From contig NZ_WEGL01000001.1 in the NCBI RefSeq assembly GCF_009604455.1, positions 558,001 through 622,000 on the forward strand: DNA of 64,000 nt, read 5' to 3'. Source of the stretch: Streptomyces sp. RB17 (GTDB taxonomy: Bacteria > Actinomycetota > Actinomycetes > Streptomycetales > Streptomycetaceae). Below, in pieces: positions 26,702-37,511 of this stretch. Made by a program: the position numbers and the translations under genes. The number at the start of each line of letters is the position of its first letter. The first letter of the stretch is position 1. The notes below the pieces were generated by a model. That model saw nothing but the letters and a program-made list of their open reading frames with translations, was not told where the DNA came from and did no database searches.

Positions 26702-28225
26702 ATGACGACGACATCCCGAACCGGGCCCGTTCCGAACCCTGCGATCAGTGAAACACCCGCCACTGACAGTGACCCCTCGATCGCCGAGGGTTCCTCATCA
26801 ACCGTCACCGACAGTGAAGCACCCCGCACTGACAACGGGTCCCGGCTGCTGCTGCCGGTCCTGCTCACCGCCCTGTTCATGGCGGCCCTCGACGTCTTCA
26901 TCGTGAACGTCGCGGCCCCCACCATCGGTTCCGCACTCCATGCCTCGGGCGCCGACCTGCAGCTGGTCATCGCCGGCTACGCCATCTCCTACTCCGTGCT
27001 GCTGATCACCGGCGCCAGGCTCGGCGACAGGCTCGGCCACGGCCGGGTCCACCTCGCCGGTGTCGCCCTGTTCACCGCCGCCTCGCTCGCCTGCGGTCTG
27101 GCGCAGGGGGCGACCGAACTGATCGTCTTCCGGCTGGTGCAGGGTGCCGGTGCGGCGCTGGCCATCCCGCAGGTGCTCAGCCTGATCCAGCGCACCTTCG
27201 CCGGCGAGGCCCGGGCCCGGGCGCTCGGCGCCTATTCCGCGGTTCTCGCCGTCGGTGCGGCGGCCGGGCAGATCGTGGGCGGTGTGCTGGTCAGCGCCGA
27301 TCTGTTCGGCACCGGGTGGCGGCCGGTCTTCCTCGTCAACGTGCCGGTGGGCGCCGTACTGCTCGTACTCGGCCGCCGGGTGCTGCCGCTCGGCGGCGTG
27401 CGCGGGAAGGAGCGGGCCCGTGCGCTCGACCTGCCCGGACTGGTGCTGCTGGGCGCGGGCGTGTCGCTGCTGACGGTGCCGCTGGTGCTCGGGCAGGAGG
27501 AGGGCTGGCCGCTGTGGTCCTGGCTGTCGCTGGCCGGTGCGGTCGTGCTGTTCGCGCTGTTCTGCGGGTACGAGACCCGGCTGGCCCGGCACGGCGGCGC
27601 CCCGCTGATTGCTCCCCGAGTGCTGCGCCATCCGGGCATCGGCCTGGCCGTCTTCCGCATCCTCGCCGTGATGTCGGTCAACGCGGGCTTCCTCTTCGCG
27701 CTGACCCTGCACGTCCAGGGCGGCCTCGGCTACAGCGCGCTGCGGGCCGGACTGAGCTTCGCCCCGACCGCCGGCGTCTTCGGCGCCGTCAGCCTGACCT
27801 GGCGGAGGTGGCCCGCCGGGCTGCAACGGGCGCTGACCCCGGCCGGGTTCGTGCTGACCGCGGTGTCCGTGGCCGTCGTCGGGCTGGCCTTCCACGGGGG
27901 CGGCGACGGGGGAGCGGTCCTGTACGCCGGGTACACGGGCTTGGGCGCCGGGCTGGCGCTCGCCTTCAGCCCGACGCTCACCGGTGCGCTCGCCACCGTG
28001 CGGCCCGAGGACGCGGCGGACGCCAGCGGTCTGCTGGCGACGGTCACCCAGCTCGGTCAGCTGATCGGCGTGGCGTCTTTCGGCACACTGTTCCTGAACC
28101 GGGTTGAGTCGCTCGGGGTTCTGCGCTCGTATACCTCTGCGGAGGCGTTCTCGGTGTGTGCCTGGGCGCTGGCCTCAGCGGCTGCGGCGGGCGCCGTGTC
28201 CGGACTGGTACTGAGGCGTCGCTGA
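26702..28225 (+). CDS. MFS transporter, DHA2-type drug exporter
   Basis: Proton-driven multidrug exporter of 507 residues with about 14 membrane helices, the DHA2 arrangement. Visible are LTALFMAALDVFIVNVAAPTI (helix 1), the loop 2-3 motif GARLGDRLGHGRVHLAG (motif A, GxLaDrxGrkxxl), and the motif C-like region GAYSAVLAVGAAAGQIVGG after helix 4. The 45-residue hydrophilic N-terminal extension is unusual and contains a near-repeated DNA segment (CAGTGAA..CACTGACA at about 26748 and 26812). It is divergently transcribed from the MmyB regulator. The substrate is unknown. Confidence 0.88.
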   Translation: MTTTSRTGPVPNPAISETPATDSDPSIAEGSSSTVTDSEAPRTDNGSRLLLPVLLTALFMAALDVFIVNVAAPTIGSALHASGADLQLVIAGYAISYSVLLITGARLGDRLGHGRVHLAGVALFTAASLACGLAQGATELIVFRLVQGAGAALAIPQVLSLIQRTFAGEARARALGAYSAVLAVGAAAGQIVGGVLVSADLFGTGWRPVFLVNVPVGAVLLVLGRRVLPLGGVRGKERARALDLPGLVLLGAGVSLLTVPLVLGQEEGWPLWSWLSLAGAVVLFALFCGYETRLARHGGAPLIAPRVLRHPGIGLAVFRILAVMSVNAGFLFALTLHVQGGLGYSALRAGLSFAPTAGVFGAVSLTWRRWPAGLQRALTPAGFVLTAVSVAVVGLAFHGGGDGGAVLYAGYTGLGAGLALAFSPTLTGALATVRPEDAADASGLLATVTQLGQLIGVASFGTLFLNRVESLGVLRSYTSAEAFSVCAWALASAAAAGAVSGLVLRRR

Positions 28226-28294
28226 CCGTATTGCTCCGGCCGTGGCAGAATCAAACGGCCGGAAGGGGGCGCGGCCCGACGGGAGGGAGTAGCG

Positions 28295-28468
28295 ATGCCT
28301 GCGAGCATCCTTGAGGAGGTCCGCCACCTCCTCGGTGCAGCCTTGATACGGGACACGACCACCCGGCTGAGCTGCCCTTCCTGTGGTTCCGCGCATGTCG
28401 CCCAAGTTCTCGGCGACAACGGCGGAATCTCCTACGTGTGCACGGCCTGCGGCCACAGCTGGAGCTGA
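28295..28468 (+). CDS. Small zinc-ribbon protein (57 aa)
   Basis: MPASILEEVRHLLGAALIRD then two CxxC knuckles, CPSCGSAH and CTACGHSWS, a rubredoxin-like zinc ribbon. GGGAGGGAG lies 5 nt before the ATG. The following zinc-finger gene begins 3 nt after its stop, so the two form an operon. Function unknown; the size fits a nucleic-acid or protein adaptor. Confidence 0.75.
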   Translation: MPASILEEVRHLLGAALIRDTTTRLSCPSCGSAHVAQVLGDNGGISYVCTACGHSWS

Positions 28469-28471
28469 TCG

Positions 28472-28705
28472 ATGGGTGCACACAGGCGAAAGTGTGACTG
28501 GTGTGGGAGCGGTACGCCGATCGTCCGTGACATGGAGCCGATCAATCCCGACTACCAGTACTGGTGCGAGGAATGCGCGCGGGCGCTGATCATAAAAGGC
28601 GACCCGATCGAGACGTACCGGGAATTGGAGGGCGAGCCGATCTACGGCCGCCTTCTCGAGGAGCACTGCACACTCAAGCGGTTCTACTCCTTCGTGACCG
28701 CCTGA
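28472..28705 (+). CDS. Small zinc-finger protein (77 aa)
   Basis: Begins MGAHRRKCDWCGSGTPIVRD and carries a second pair, YWCEECARAL, giving a CxxC-CxxC zinc site, then a helical C-terminus (ETYRELEGEPIYGRLLEEH). It directly follows the other zinc-ribbon gene. Function not recognised. Confidence 0.75.
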   Translation: MGAHRRKCDWCGSGTPIVRDMEPINPDYQYWCEECARALIIKGDPIETYRELEGEPIYGRLLEEHCTLKRFYSFVTA

Positions 28706-29131
28706 CACCGGGCGCATCGCTGTCGCGTTCCGGCGACGTCGACCGGGCCGGCACGAGGAACGGCGCACCGGTTGCCGCGTAGAGGGCCGAGAGCATCAAT
28801 TCCTCGGCCTTCTGGTGCAGTTCCGCCCGTCCGGTTCCGTGCGGTACCCACCAGGGCGTACGAACAGAAGATCAGGAGCGTGCCCAGGGGCGCTGCCTTG
28901 TGCCGGTGTGTCCACAGGACCAGGACGAGTGGCACGCACCACACCTGGCGGTCGGCCCACGACACCGGACTGACGGCCCGCACCACACGGCTGGCGCCGC
29001 GACCCGCCAGACGGCGTCCACGCGCGAACGGCGGGTACGTGGGCGGCCGTCGCCCGCAGACACATGCCCAGCGCGACCGGCACCCGGCGGTGGGCTGCGG
29101 ACGGCACGGTCAGGGCCGCAAAAGCAGACAT
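28684..29131 (-). pseudogene. Possible decayed membrane-protein gene
   Basis: The 529-nt gap before the second tRNA has no intact gene with good coding character. On the minus strand two overlapping frames together look like a broken membrane protein: one begins MSAFAALTVPSAAHRRVPVA (from 29131), the other contains WCVPLVLVLWTHRHKAAPLG and TLLIFCSYALVGTARNRTG (about 28960-28830). One frameshift near 28990 would join them. Weak evidence. Confidence 0.25.
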
Positions 29132-29234
29132 TGGCGACTGTATCGGTTCGAAGGGGAAACCGATTTGGTGCTGCGGTCCCGGGCCTGTAATGTTTACGTC
29201 GTCGCCGGGGGAACCGGGCGAAACAACAGAACAA

Positions 29235-29307
29235 GGGGCTATAGCTCAGTTGGTAGAGCGCCTGCATGGCATGCAGGAGGTCAGGAGTTCAATTCTCCTT
29301 AGCTCCA
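29235..29307 (+). tRNA. tRNA-Ala (anticodon GGC), copy 2
   Basis: Base-for-base identical to the 73-nt gene at 25388, with G3-U70 and anticodon GGC. Similarity stops at the tRNA ends. Confidence 0.97.
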
Positions 29308-29314
29308 CAGAAGT

Positions 29315-29350
29315 CGAAGGCGGATCATCCCGACGGATGATCCGCCTTCG
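29315..29350. terminator. Strong terminator after tRNA-Ala copy 2
   Basis: Perfect 16-bp stem (CGAAGGCGGATCATCC at 29315, complement at 29335-29350) with a CGAC tetraloop. It also faces the 3' end of the leftward NuoF-like gene. Confidence 0.8.
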
Positions 29351-29427
29351 GCGTGTTGCGTTGCCTCGGAACCGCGGTCGTGCGATAGGGGCGGTCACCT
29401 GGACCGGGTGACCGCCCCTTCCTGTGC

Positions 29428-31038
29428 TCAGCGACCGAGCGCGCGCCGGCCGCGGCCCTGGGAGACGACCGGCAGGTTGCGTGACGGTGCCTGCCCGCGC
29501 GTGTCCTCCTCGATGCGCAGGGCGAGCGCGGGGCAGCGTCGGACCGCGCGCAGCGCCTTCGCCTCCGCGTATCGCGGCACCTGCGCCTGGGCTACGGTCG
29601 GGAAACCGTCGGCGCCGAGTTCGAACACCTCCGGGAGGATGTCGGCGCACAGGCCGTGCCCCCGGCACAGCGTCCAGTCGACGTAGATCTTCTGGCGGCT
29701 GGCGCCGGTCTCCTCGGGCTCTCCGCCGCCCGGGATGCCCGCAGGCGCCCTGCCCCCCTCGAAGAGCGGCAGAACCCCCTCCACGGCCCGTCCGCAGCCG
29801 TTTCCGAGGACGTGCGCGGCCAGGTCGTCGGTGAACGCCTTGATGGTCGACTCCAGGAACATCGCCGAGCCGTCCGGATGCGAACACGCGCCACGGCGCT
29901 TGACGTTCTTCGCGACCTGCTTCAGTGCTTCCAGGGCGGCCGGACCGCCGCCGTTCAGGATGTCCTCCATGCCGCGCGCGGCAGCCGGCAGTCCGAGGTA
30001 GCAGGGCCCGCACTGGCCCGCGCTCTCCTCGGCCAGCCACTGGGCCACCCGCAGCGACTCGCCCAGCGGGCAGGTCTCCTGGCTGATCGGCAGGATCGCA
30101 CCCGCGCCCAGCGAACCGCCCACCGCGTCCAGCGAGTTGCGGGAGACGATCGCCTCGTTGACGGTCGCCGCGTCGATCCACTTGCCGTGATAGCCGCCGG
30201 TCAGCACGCCCTGCGGCACCGGCGGGGCGCCCGCCAGCTGCAGGACGTACCGCAGCGGCACGCCCGTGGGGACCTCGATCACCATCGGGCGGGCGACCGC
30301 GCCGGACACGGTGAGCATGACGGTGCCCGGCTCGTCGTACAGGCCGGTGTTGCCGTAGCGCTCGGGGCCGATGCGGGCGGCGATGGCCAGCTGCGCGAAC
30401 GTCTCCGCGTTGGACAGCAGCGTCGGCGCGCCGCCGACGCCGCTCTGCGAGGCGCTGATCTTGCGGCCGGGCGGGATCGCCGGGCCGCCGTCGACCGAGC
30501 GGATCAGCGAAGCGGCGGCGCCGGTGACCATCCGTACCGGGTTGCGCTGCACCCACGCGCGTAGCGCCGATCTACGGCTGTTGCTCAGTCCGCGTTCGGC
30601 GAGCGCGGCCTCCATGGAGCGCTGCGTGGACTCGCGTGTGACACCGATCACCAGCGTCCGTGCGCCGAGGGCCTCGGCGCACAGCAGTGCGCCGTCCAGG
30701 ATCAGGTGCGGGGCGCGGTTGATCAGTACCGTGTCCTTGCGGCAGGCAGGCTCGTCCTCGCTGCCGTTGACGACGACGACCGGCCGCACCCCGCGCTTGA
30801 TCGCCGACTCGGCGACCGAGCGCAGCTTCTTGTGGAAGGGGAAGCCCGCGCCGCCGCGGCCCCTGAGGTTGATGCGTTCGGCGAGCTGCGCGAGCTGCTC
30901 GCCGCCGAGCGGGTCGAGCGGCCCGTGCACCTTGAGGTGCATGGGCAGATCGAGCCGTTCCACAAGGTCGAAGCCCGACGTGAGCTGCGGAAGACCGACC
31001 ACGCGGACTTCGGGGACGTCGGGCAGGGCCTCGTTCAC
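29428..31038 (-). CDS. NuoF-like NADH/flavin iron-sulfur protein with C-terminal ferredoxin
   Basis: Protein of 536 residues predicted to oxidise NAD(P)H through FMN. Order: FMN/NADH-binding region (LRGRGGAGFPFHKKL, NGSEDEPACRKD), SLBB domain (about 220-290), N3-cluster domain, and a C-terminal single-cluster ferredoxin (CRGHGLC ... RCPALAL). In the N3 domain ESAGQCGPCYLG replaces the canonical ESCGxCxPCRxG: the first of four Cys is Ala; the last may be in RRGACSHPDG. The ferredoxin CxxHxxC pattern suggests a 3Fe-4S cluster. GTG 31038 overlaps the upstream stop by one base (TAGTG), so it is coupled to the membrane partner, the probable electron acceptor. Not part of a complex I operon. Confidence 0.85.
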   Translation of the reverse strand: MNEALPDVPEVRVVGLPQLTSGFDLVERLDLPMHLKVHGPLDPLGGEQLAQLAERINLRGRGGAGFPFHKKLRSVAESAIKRGVRPVVVVNGSEDEPACRKDTVLINRAPHLILDGALLCAEALGARTLVIGVTRESTQRSMEAALAERGLSNSRRSALRAWVQRNPVRMVTGAAASLIRSVDGGPAIPPGRKISASQSGVGGAPTLLSNAETFAQLAIAARIGPERYGNTGLYDEPGTVMLTVSGAVARPMVIEVPTGVPLRYVLQLAGAPPVPQGVLTGGYHGKWIDAATVNEAIVSRNSLDAVGGSLGAGAILPISQETCPLGESLRVAQWLAEESAGQCGPCYLGLPAAARGMEDILNGGGPAALEALKQVAKNVKRRGACSHPDGSAMFLESTIKAFTDDLAAHVLGNGCGRAVEGVLPLFEGGRAPAGIPGGGEPEETGASRQKIYVDWTLCRGHGLCADILPEVFELGADGFPTVAQAQVPRYAEAKALRAVRRCPALALRIEEDTRGQAPSRNLPVVSQGRGRRALGR

Positions 31039-32312
31039 TAAAAGCCTCCGGACGGCGTGTTCCAAGGTTCGCCCGAACCCGGAGTGTCGTAGGACGCGCC
31101 GGGCAGCGTTTCGGTAGCGGGACCGCTGTTGTACGTGTCACTGGCGTTGTACGCGCCATAGAGGCCGTTTGTCTCACCGGTGTCGTACATGTCACTTCCG
31201 CCGTATCCGGCGGTGCCCGAATTGCCGTAGACCGGAATGGTCTGCCCGGTGTCCTGGAAGGGGTCGTACGCGGACGGCGGGGCCTCGCCGACCGGCGGCG
31301 GGGACGGGATCGGCCAGCTGCCCGAGGTGCCGGCGGGGCCGTCGACGCGCGGGATGGCATCCGTGGCCTGCATGTCCAGCGGCAGATCCATGCGGGCGGT
31401 CTGGCCGGCCTGGTACGACGGCCGGGCGCGGCCCGGTGTGGAGACGGCGCGGTAGGCCGCCGCGAAGCCCGACGCGGATTCCGCCGCGGGGGCCGCGGGG
31501 GACTGGTACAGCGGCGCCGAGGGGGCGGCGGCTCCCCTGGGCTCGCGCCGGCCCTCGAAGCCCCCCGGGGCCGGCTCGGCCGCCCGGGAACGGCTCGCGT
31601 CCAGCTCCTCGAGGCCCGCCCGCTCCGAGCTGCCGAACAGCGCCACGAGCCGGTCGGCGACCCTGCGCTTGACCGGGCGCGGGGCGGCGCGCAGGGCGAG
31701 GGCGGCCATCACGCCCAGCAGTGACAGGCCGTAGGAGATCACGAAGAACGGCTTGGCCGCGCGTCCCGCGTACAGGCCGTGGATCAGCGCGGCGCACCAG
31801 GCCGGGTAGGCGAGCATGTGCATGGCGCGCCAGCGGGCGGCGACCGGGGCCGGGGTGGCGAAGTTGCTGCGCAGGGCGCCGGTGACGCCCACGAAGATCA
31901 TCAGCAGGCCCGCCAGTGAGCCCAGTCCGATCAGGCCGCCGATACCGGTGACGCCGAGCGCGAACGGAATGATCGCCGCGATCGCCTTCGTGTGGCCGAG
32001 CGCGACCTTCGTGGTGATGTGCAGCAGGAGGAACGCGATCGAGGCGACCCCCAGCGTGCGGTGCACCGCCTGGCCGACGATCCGCTGCCGGATGTTCAGG
32101 AAGATCCGGTCCTGCGCGAACAGGCCCCAGATCACCGAGCAGCTGAGTGAGACCAGGGACAACACGCCCGCGCCGAAGTTCAGGAAGTCGCGGAACTGGT
32201 TGCCTCCCGCCAGCACGGCCACGGGTATGAGCAGCAGGACGACAGCCGACGCCACCCCATAGGCCGAGCGGCCCGGTTTGGGGAGGGAGCGGGTACTACG
32301 ACGAGGGTTCAT
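31038..32312 (-). CDS. Ferric-reductase-like haem membrane protein with long cytoplasmic tail
   Basis: Protein of 424 residues. The N-terminal 215 hold about six membrane helices. His residues in GQAVHRTLGVASIAFLLLHI and MHMLAYPAWCAALIHGLY sit at the spacing expected for a two-haem transmembrane cytochrome b of the ferric reductase type. The C-terminal 200 residues are disordered, Pro/Ser/Gly/Tyr-rich, with SxYDxG-like patterns toward the end. ATG 32312 follows CGGAG. It is first gene of a two-gene operon; the NuoF-like protein should feed electrons from NADH to its haems. The final acceptor is unknown. Confidence 0.8.
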   Translation of the reverse strand: MNPRRSTRSLPKPGRSAYGVASAVVLLLIPVAVLAGGNQFRDFLNFGAGVLSLVSLSCSVIWGLFAQDRIFLNIRQRIVGQAVHRTLGVASIAFLLLHITTKVALGHTKAIAAIIPFALGVTGIGGLIGLGSLAGLLMIFVGVTGALRSNFATPAPVAARWRAMHMLAYPAWCAALIHGLYAGRAAKPFFVISYGLSLLGVMAALALRAAPRPVKRRVADRLVALFGSSERAGLEELDASRSRAAEPAPGGFEGRREPRGAAAPSAPLYQSPAAPAAESASGFAAAYRAVSTPGRARPSYQAGQTARMDLPLDMQATDAIPRVDGPAGTSGSWPIPSPPPVGEAPPSAYDPFQDTGQTIPVYGNSGTAGYGGSDMYDTGETNGLYGAYNASDTYNSGPATETLPGASYDTPGSGEPWNTPSGGF

Positions 32313-32571
32313 GGGGGCAACTCCGAGCAGTTTCGGGAAAGCGGTCCCGCTGCCGAACTCTAAGTGGCGCCATACCGATCAGTACGGGGTTTGAGTTATT
32401 GCGTTGTTATCAACGGACAATGCGACTGAGGTGATGTCCCTTAGCGGACGGTACGCGAAGTAACTTTTGACCTTGGTTCAGCTCCCCTCGTGGTTCCTGG
32501 CATGTCCACAAGGGATACGGAAGCGGATCGCGGCTTGCTCAAGGCCGTCGCCGCTCGCTCAAGGCCTGCGG

Positions 32572-32583
32572 TACCCTAACGCC
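32572..32583 (+). promoter_or_regulatory. -10 element of leuS leader transcript
   Basis: TACCCT at 32572-32577 ends 6 nt before the leader-peptide ATG, implying that transcription starts at or next to that ATG (leaderless). No clear -35. Confidence 0.5.
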
Positions 32584-32622
32584 ATGCGTGCCGTACGCCT
32601 TCTGCTTAGCGGGCCGCGCTGA
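32584..32622 (+). CDS. Leucine leader peptide of leuS attenuator (12 aa)
   Basis: [12 protein letters not shown], with three consecutive Leu codons CTT CTG CTT; CTT is rare in high-GC streptomycetes. A promoter -10 box lies 6 nt before the ATG, so the peptide is probably translated from a leaderless mRNA. Hairpins and an intrinsic terminator follow before leuS. Ribosome stalling at the Leu codons when charged tRNA-Leu is scarce would favour read-through into leuS. This is inference from the layout. Confidence 0.7.
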   Translation: MRAVRLLLSGPR

Positions 32623-32628
32623 TCAGTA

Positions 32629-32693
32629 CCGACCCCGGTCGAACCGTGAGGTCGGCATCGGCGCGGCGTCCCCTCCTGTGCGAGGGGTTTTTT
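32629..32693 (+). promoter_or_regulatory. leuS attenuator: alternative hairpin and intrinsic terminator
   Basis: A first stem CCGACC/GGTCGG (32629-32634 with 32650-32655) is followed by the terminator CCCCTC/GAGGGG (32670-32675 with 32682-32687) with six Ts. A U-tract terminator is rare in this genome. It lies between the leader peptide stop and leuS, 56 nt before the leuS ATG. Confidence 0.7.
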
Positions 32694-32749
32694 CGTTTCT
32701 TTGGATGTCACAGCCGCAGGCAGAGACGATCGATGGAGCTTTGAGGATC

Positions 32750-35629
<2,880 letters not shown>

Positions 35630-35769
35630 CGACCGGCGCGCGGTGAGCAGGTTCTCGGGGTGGTCCCCTACGGGCAGGTTCAGGGTTCTTCCGGAACTCC
35701 GGGCCTGCCCGCTGCGTTTACCGTGGAAAGCACAGCGGCGTGTGCCGCACCACCCGGAGGAGGAGCGTC

Positions 35770-36507
35770 GTGGAAGCACTGATCGCCGTGTTCGCCCTGC
35801 TCTTCCTGCTCTTCATCGGCCTGGGCGCGTACGCCACGGTCAAGGCGGTCGGCGCCGCCAAGCGCGGGGTGGACCGGACGATCGAACAGGCCCGCCGCAC
35901 CGTCGAGGACCACACGCTGCGCGCCAAGTCGTTCGTCCAGGTCGGTCCGGCCGCCGAGATCGCGCAGCTGAGACTCGCGCTGCGCACCTCCATGCGAGCC
36001 ACCCAGGACGCCTTGCGCGCGGGCGCCGCCGAGGACGAGTCGCTGAAGGAGTCCCTCGGGCTCTTCCAGCGGCTCAGCGCGCACGGGCAGGAGCTCGACG
36101 CCGACCTCAGGCGGCTGGAGTCGGAGCCGGACCGGGCCGAGCTCGGCGCACGGCTGGCCGAGCTGCGCAGCCGCACCGAGCGCATCACCAAGTCCGCGGA
36201 CGCACTGCGCCGGGCGGTCCGCGACCGGGCGCGCCGCTTCGTCGACGACGATCTGGGCGCGCTCAGCGACCAGATAGGCATGGAGGCCGACGCCCTGCGC
36301 CACTGGACCCCGGCCGGTCCCGCACCGGCGCGGGGACAGCGACCCGACCCATCCGCCGCGTCCACATCCGACGGCCCGGCGGCCCAGCACACCCGCACGC
36401 GGACGCCCCGCCCCGCCGAGGAGCAGGCGCGCCAGGCGATCACCCCGCCGTCGCCGCGCCTTGCCCACCCCTGGCAGAAGAAGCCGCGCCCCGAGAGCAC
36501 CACCTGA
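35770..36507 (+). CDS. Membrane-anchored coiled-coil protein
   Basis: Protein of 245 residues. One N-terminal membrane helix (EALIAVFALLFLLFIGLGAYATV), then 165 residues of charged amphipathic helix with heptad-like Leu/Ala spacing (RLSAHGQELDADLRRLESEP, RTERITKSADALRRAVRDRA), and a disordered basic Pro-rich tail. The GTG at 35770 is preceded by GGAGGAGG. No catalytic motif. Conserved next to degV in Streptomyces (from memory). Role unknown. Confidence 0.75.
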   Translation: MEALIAVFALLFLLFIGLGAYATVKAVGAAKRGVDRTIEQARRTVEDHTLRAKSFVQVGPAAEIAQLRLALRTSMRATQDALRAGAAEDESLKESLGLFQRLSAHGQELDADLRRLESEPDRAELGARLAELRSRTERITKSADALRRAVRDRARRFVDDDLGALSDQIGMEADALRHWTPAGPAPARGQRPDPSAASTSDGPAAQHTRTRTPRPAEEQARQAITPPSPRLAHPWQKKPRPESTT

Positions 36508-36580
36508 CCTGGCCGCTCCGGGCCCGCACCATGGGGGGCCGGGCTGCCGCGCGAGCACTACGGCAGGTAACCTCCAGCTC

Positions 36581-37426
36581 ATGTCCCGCCATGTCGCGAT
36601 CGTCACCGATTCAACGGCCTACCTGCCGCCGCGGACGATGGAGCGTCACGGCATCACCGCGGTGCCCCTGACCGTGGTCCTCGGCGACCAGGCACTCGAA
36701 GAGGGCACCGAGATCTCGACGCGCTCCCTGGCCCAGGCGCTGCAGAAGCGGCGTCCCGTCACCACCTCGCGCCCGAGCCCCGAGACGTTCGCGGCAACCT
36801 ACCGCAGGATCGCCGAGTCCGGCGCGAGCGGCATCGTCTCCCTACATCTGTCCGCCGAGCTGTCCGGCACCTACGACGCGGCGGTCCTCGCGGCCCGCGA
36901 GGCGCCGGTTCCGGTACGCGTGGTGGACACCGGGATGGTGGCGATGGCCCTCGGTTTCTGTGCGCTCGCCGCGGCCGAGGCGGCCGGGGCCGGCGGCACG
37001 GTGGACGAGGCCGTCACGGCCGCCGAGAAGCGGGCCGCCGGCACGTCCGCCTACTTCTACGTCGACACCCTCGACTATCTGCGCCGTGGCGGCCGCATCG
37101 GAGCCGCACAAGCCCTGCTCGGTTCCGCACTGGCCGTCAAACCCCTCCTCCAGCTGGACGGTGGCCGCATCGAACTGCTCGAGAAGGTCCGTACGGCGTC
37201 CAAGGCCATCGCGCGACTCGAGGAGATCGCCGCCGAACGGGCGGGCGGCGCCGAGGTCGACATCGCCGTCCACCACCTCGCCGCGCCCGAACGCGCCGCA
37301 GCACTCGCCGACCGGCTGCGGGAGCGGGTGCCGGGCCTGGCCGACCTCCATGTCAGCGAGGTCGGGGCGGTGATCGGGGCACACACCGGACCCGGGCTGC
37401 TCGGAGCGGTGGTCTCCCCCCGCTGA
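36581..37426 (+). CDS. DegV family fatty-acid-binding protein
   Basis: Protein of 281 residues. DegV proteins bind a fatty acid; in some bacteria (FakB) they present it to the kinase FakA. Visible: VAIVTDSTAYLPP (N-terminal EDD fold), TSRPSPETF, SLHLSAELSGTYDAA, VDTGMVAMALGF, and FYVDTLDYLRRGGRIG. TAACCT lies 7 nt before the ATG, suggesting leaderless expression. No fakA-like gene is nearby. Confidence 0.93.
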   Translation: MSRHVAIVTDSTAYLPPRTMERHGITAVPLTVVLGDQALEEGTEISTRSLAQALQKRRPVTTSRPSPETFAATYRRIAESGASGIVSLHLSAELSGTYDAAVLAAREAPVPVRVVDTGMVAMALGFCALAAAEAAGAGGTVDEAVTAAEKRAAGTSAYFYVDTLDYLRRGGRIGAAQALLGSALAVKPLLQLDGGRIELLEKVRTASKAIARLEEIAAERAGGAEVDIAVHHLAAPERAAALADRLRERVPGLADLHVSEVGAVIGAHTGPGLLGAVVSPR

Positions 37427-37511
37427 GCCAGTCACTCGCAGGGGTGACGGAGTTATCCACAACGGGTTTGTCATCCCCGGGAATTGACCAAGATCATCGC
37501 GAATCGGCGGG

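Noticed and set aside
32584..32749. T-box riboswitch upstream of leuS
   Set aside because: No T-box consensus or specifier stem seen; the Leu leader peptide and terminator explain the region.
32588..32749. N-terminal extension of leuS by 54 codons
   Set aside because: It would be translated through the attenuator terminator; the ATG at 32750 fits the family start.
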